From positions 28,351,958 through 28,415,957 of the forward strand of contig NC_061805.1 of the NCBI RefSeq assembly GCF_021462225.1: a DNA stretch of 64,000 bases, given 5' to 3'. This document shows, one piece after another, positions 60,480-64,000 of this stretch. The stretch comes from Girardinichthys multiradiatus (lineage: Eukaryota; Chordata; Actinopteri; Cyprinodontiformes; Goodeidae). The position numbers were made by a program, and so were the translations under genes. The notes below the pieces were generated by a model. That model saw only the letters and a program-made list of their open reading frames with translations, did no database searches and had not been told where the DNA came from. The first letter of the stretch is position 1. Each line of letters begins with the position of its first letter.

Positions 60480-60830
60480 GAACTTGCTTGGATGATCTGG
60501 GCATATTGTTGGTTGTTATAAAACGTTCTCCACTCTTTTCTTTACAGTGAAAAGGCTGAATTCTAATGCTTCTGAGACCTCTTTAAATACCTTACTAGAT
60601 TCATAATCTTCTTTCTGGAGGCCTCGGTCAGCTCTTCTGTACTCACCATGGTGTTCCCTCTCACTTTAACAGCCAGGAGCACACCAAACTAAATGTTCAA
60701 ACAGGGTAAACCTTCTTCAATGTGGGGAAACAATTTTCTCATCCTCTTCACCTGAAGCAATTTTTGCAGTTTCTATGGGAATAAATGTGGGGGTTTCTTA
60801 ATAGATTTAACAGAATACATTTTTTGTTTT
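60480..60830 (-). mobile_element. Decayed Tc1-like fragment
   Basis: Contains agccaggagcacaccaaact and caaacagggtaaaccttctt, parallel to the right half of the element at 8484-10385 (cagtcaggagcacacaaagc; aacagggcaaacctccctta). No open frame. Confidence 0.55.
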
Positions 60831-62332
60831 TGTTTTATATTGTTTGAAATGAATATTAAATATCCATGTCCCCACATATGTTAAAAAATACACAGCATAT
60901 CTACTTTTTTGGACAGGGAAACCAATCAACGATTGGAAATAGCACCATCCAATTAGACATCATCTTAAAATGGTTAAACTACTTGGAAAAAAGCCTTATA
61001 AAGCAAGTGTTGTCTTTACATGTACGTTAAAGCTTACAATCAGCCCAAAATGGGAAAAATGGGTTAGGGGTAAATTTGTGACATGATCATTTTTGTGGAA
61101 AACTCTTCAAAGACAGTAATAAAATACAAACATACACAATGACATGAAAGGAAACACCCAAAGTCAATATGTTAGGAAACACTGTATGAATGGAGAAACA
61201 GGAAAAGGGGTATTGATTATGCATCACACTATTGCATAATTTATTTAATTGATCGTGGAGCTGTGAGGGTGGTTTGATCATGAGGCTTCAACTATTACAG
61301 GTGGGAGTGAAAAGAGCTTTAAAAAGTATTTTTTAAAAACTGAAAATAAAAGACAAAAACACATAAACAACAAAATGAGAAAAACAAAACATCGCTCTTA
61401 TCATTCTCTGGGATGAGGGCAGGTCTGCAAGGAGAGGTGTTGTGTTCAGGATTTAATAATGATTTGTGCTATTGTGGTTACTTATATCTACTCACCAGTG
61501 AAGACTATGTTTTTACCCAGAGAGAAGAGACAGAAACACAAAGATAAAACTGCATCTTTAGCCCTTTGTGAGTTGCCAAACAGACAAGCAGGCACACTGA
61601 CATGCTAAGCAGCGATGGCAGAGCTGGGTTAAGCTGGAATGAGAACAATATTTATGAGATTGGGTAAAACCAATCAGCTGAAAGGTAGATTAAAGAGCAA
61701 GCACACCTAATTTGTTTTAAACACAGTTTTAGCAAAATAAGGTAAGCAGATATACAAAGCTCTAAGACTGCTGCTCCAAATCTACCTCGACTCTGCAGAA
61801 TGATTAACACCGAGATGAAACATGTGTCCCAAATGTTGGGACTCCTGCTGAGGTGTGGTGCATGTCTCAGATGTTTCTGTGAGGAAATGTTTTAATTTGG
61901 GCCACAGTCAAACACGAAATGCGAGGGAGGAGATTAGTTGTAACACACCCACCATCCTGTTACAATGAATCCTGCCTGTTAAGGAGATCTGAAACAGTGA
62001 CACACATATACATTGTGTGTGATGGTGGACAGGATTACAAACAGTACAGTTTATCTGACAGAACCATGAACATAGATGGTGGACGGGAACACGGTAGAGG
62101 AGAAGAGAAGAATAGGAGAGAGAATGAGGGATGGAGAATCTGGTTGGTTTTTAACGAATGTACAACAGATTTCAAACAATAACTCTGGTTCTAAATCTGA
62201 ATGGCAGGAGAAGGATAAGTTATTGATTCAACGTGATGATGAGAATGGCTTGTGAACGTTCATAAGCATAACAGGATAATTTACATCATGGATTACTTAA
62301 TATTTTTAAACTTGTACAAAAACAATGCTCAC
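60831..62332 (-). other. frmd3 intron, no feature recognised
   Basis: Unique AT-rich sequence; short ORFs (for example 61919-62182) have no supported identity. Confidence 0.5.
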
Positions 62333-62396
62333 CTCTTTCTGGACACCGATGACATAAAAAGTTTTGCCTTCAAACTTTAGCTTGCTGACGTCACCC
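62333..62396 (-). CDS. frmd3: frmd3 exon: FERM C-lobe
   Basis: Encodes GDVSKLKFEGKTFYVIGVQKE, the FERM C-lobe strand with the conserved KLKFEGKTFYVIG motif of FRMD3/FRMD5. Acceptor ttgcag|GG, donor GAG|gtgagc. It is the most upstream frmd3 exon in the window; the rest of the FERM domain lies past 64000. Confidence 0.95.
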
Positions 62397-64000
62397 CTGC
62401 AATAAGAACAGTCGCTCTTAGTTTAATAAATGAGTATTTACTTTGGTTTAATAAACATAGAAAAACTGTATATGAAAGAGGAAAACATATTTGCTAGATT
62501 CAGAAAAGAAGCAAAAACAATCCAGCTGGCCAAAATAAAATCCAGTTTCAACATTGTAAGAGCTAAAAAATTCTTTCATAGAGTTGTGCTCATAGGTTTA
62601 CATAATTTCTGAAATTTTGCAATTTTCCAGTTAATATGAACAATCATACAAAAACGTTTATGTCGCTGTGTTAGAGATTGGGTGAAGCCATTTGTTATCA
62701 AACAATTGTTTTTGCTGTATTTAAACCTTAATGAAAACAGAATGAAATGACCCTGTTAAAAATGTACATAACCTGATATCATGCTCACAAGGTAACACAC
62801 TTGGGTTTAAATCCTCACCTGTGATCTGTTTGTTTGTAGTTGGTGTGTGTGTCTTAGGGAGCTTCTGAGCTCCAGACAGACCCTGCATATGCCATCAGTG
62901 CTGCACTGATTTTGCTAGATTCAGATCCATATGGAAAGCAAAATAATTGTCATAGAATCTGAGGAAGAAGGTTGCGGAGTCGTATGAAACAGCAAAGGGA
63001 TATAAAAAGATACCCAAAGAGAATGTCAACCAAGACTGTTCAAGCAGTGATGAAAAAGTGAAAAATAATTAACTCTGTTGAAACAACCATGGTCAGGTAG
63101 ACCAACATTTTTGCTACAGCTGCCATAATTGTTCAGGATGCAAAAAAATGCACAAACAAATTCAGCTCGCACACAGACAGGAAAAACAAATTATTTGGCT
63201 TTTTCAAGACGCACAATAAGGAGGGACCTAAAATCGGGTTGCATGATCAAGTCGCCAGAAGAAAGACATCTGTCTGCTAAACAGCACAGAGACAAGCCCT
63301 AAAACATAGGAGGCCAATATTAAACTTTTTGACCAAAGCCCTCACTGATATCATTGGAGAAAAGTAAACAAGGCCAATGGTGACATGAAACCATTTGTAC
63401 TGGGAAGCACAGGGGTGGATTGCTGATGCTTTGGGAATGTGTGAGCTGCCAGGGCACGGCCAACTAGATCAAAATTGATAACAAGATGAATGAAACTTCC
63501 ACTTCCAGAAAATTGAGGCGAAATTTGCACTCATCAGTTTGGAAGATGCTCCTCTGACGTACTTCGATGTTCAACATGGCAATGATCCATAATACAAGGT
63601 CAAGTTACACTGTCATTGGCTACAGCAGGAAAAAGAGAAGGTTGTAAAGAGACCATGTCAATCTCCTGATCTTATTATCATTGATCCACTTTCAGCGGAT
63701 TTTAATGGTGCAGTTCATGCAAGACAATACAATAAAGAGCAGAAACTAGAGACTTTTTGCCAAGATAATGGGGCAACTTTATTCTATCTAAGAGTATAAA
63801 AGGCCTCATCCACGTCTACTTTAATAGACTTAAAGCTGTCATTAATGTCAAAGGGGGCACTAGGTTTTGTAAACTTTTAATCAGGGTTTCCAGGTATTTT
63901 CTGTTGGGATTATGATTTAAAAAGAACACACACTTGTTTGATAATACATCCCTTCACCCAACCACTAACAAAGAATTAAAGAAAAGTTTTTCTATTCCTA
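62397..64000 (-). other. frmd3 intron to the right edge
   Basis: No further frmd3 exon was found on the minus strand here. Most of the right part is a decayed Tc1-like element. Confidence 0.5.
62990..63880 (+). mobile_element. Decayed Tc1-like element
   Basis: Plus-strand pieces such as MLWECVSCQG and tgttcaacatggcaatgatcc, then aatctcctgatcttattatc, correspond in order to the WGCF, QDND and SPDLNPI parts of a Tc1 transposase. Many stops; ends undefined. Confidence 0.65.

Overview
This window is nuclear DNA of a ray-finned (teleost) fish. The evidence is two vertebrate multi-exon genes with GT-AG introns, plus dense Tc1/mariner transposons, L2-type LINEs and tRNA-like SINEs of the kind common in teleosts. 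I cannot name the species. No bacterial or viral genes, rRNA, CRISPR or free-standing tRNA was seen.

Two genes lie in tandem on the minus strand. The first (about 1-29 kb) is rasef, an EF-hand/coiled-coil/Rab GTPase protein. I could place 16 consecutive coding exons, which sum to 2027 nt with every splice phase consistent, from the EF-hand exon (24241-24545) down to the exon with the last GTP-binding motif (1583-1659). The final C-terminal exon is not in the window. A second, homologous EF-hand first exon lies at 28472-28788 and ends in the same splice phase, so the gene appears to have alternative N-termini. The second gene is frmd3 (41631 to beyond 64000). Seven coding exons are visible: the end of the FERM domain, the FERM-adjacent segment, and a last exon with the transmembrane tail and stop. 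The FERM start lies past the right edge. The rasef-frmd3 adjacency matches the human 9q21 order.

Most of the rest is intronic or intergenic and full of transposons. Near-complete copies of three Tc1/mariner groups occur, with DDE spacings of 34 (25840-27449), 36 (11709-12960 and 38404-39661) and 38 residues (15559-17189 and 54294-55924). The 34-residue copy and one 38-residue copy keep full ORFs and all three acidic residues. The other 38-residue copy has an open frame but its catalytic Glu is Lys. Older Tc1 remnants, nested LINEs, SINEs, a 498-bp (ATCT)n array, a GGAA-rich tract, an AT-rich array of near-palindromic units and a perfect 75-bp palindrome fill the introns.

Non-repeat regions worth attention are a cluster of GATA-type motifs in a rasef intron (15126-15442), a possible TATA/MEF2/E-box promoter with a 190-codon ORF in the long frmd3 intron (about 46.0-46.7 kb), and an unclassified LTR-like block (58.1-60.4 kb). 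I found no convincing previously undescribed gene system. The duplicated EF-hand first exon and the intronic ORF are the best candidates for something new.
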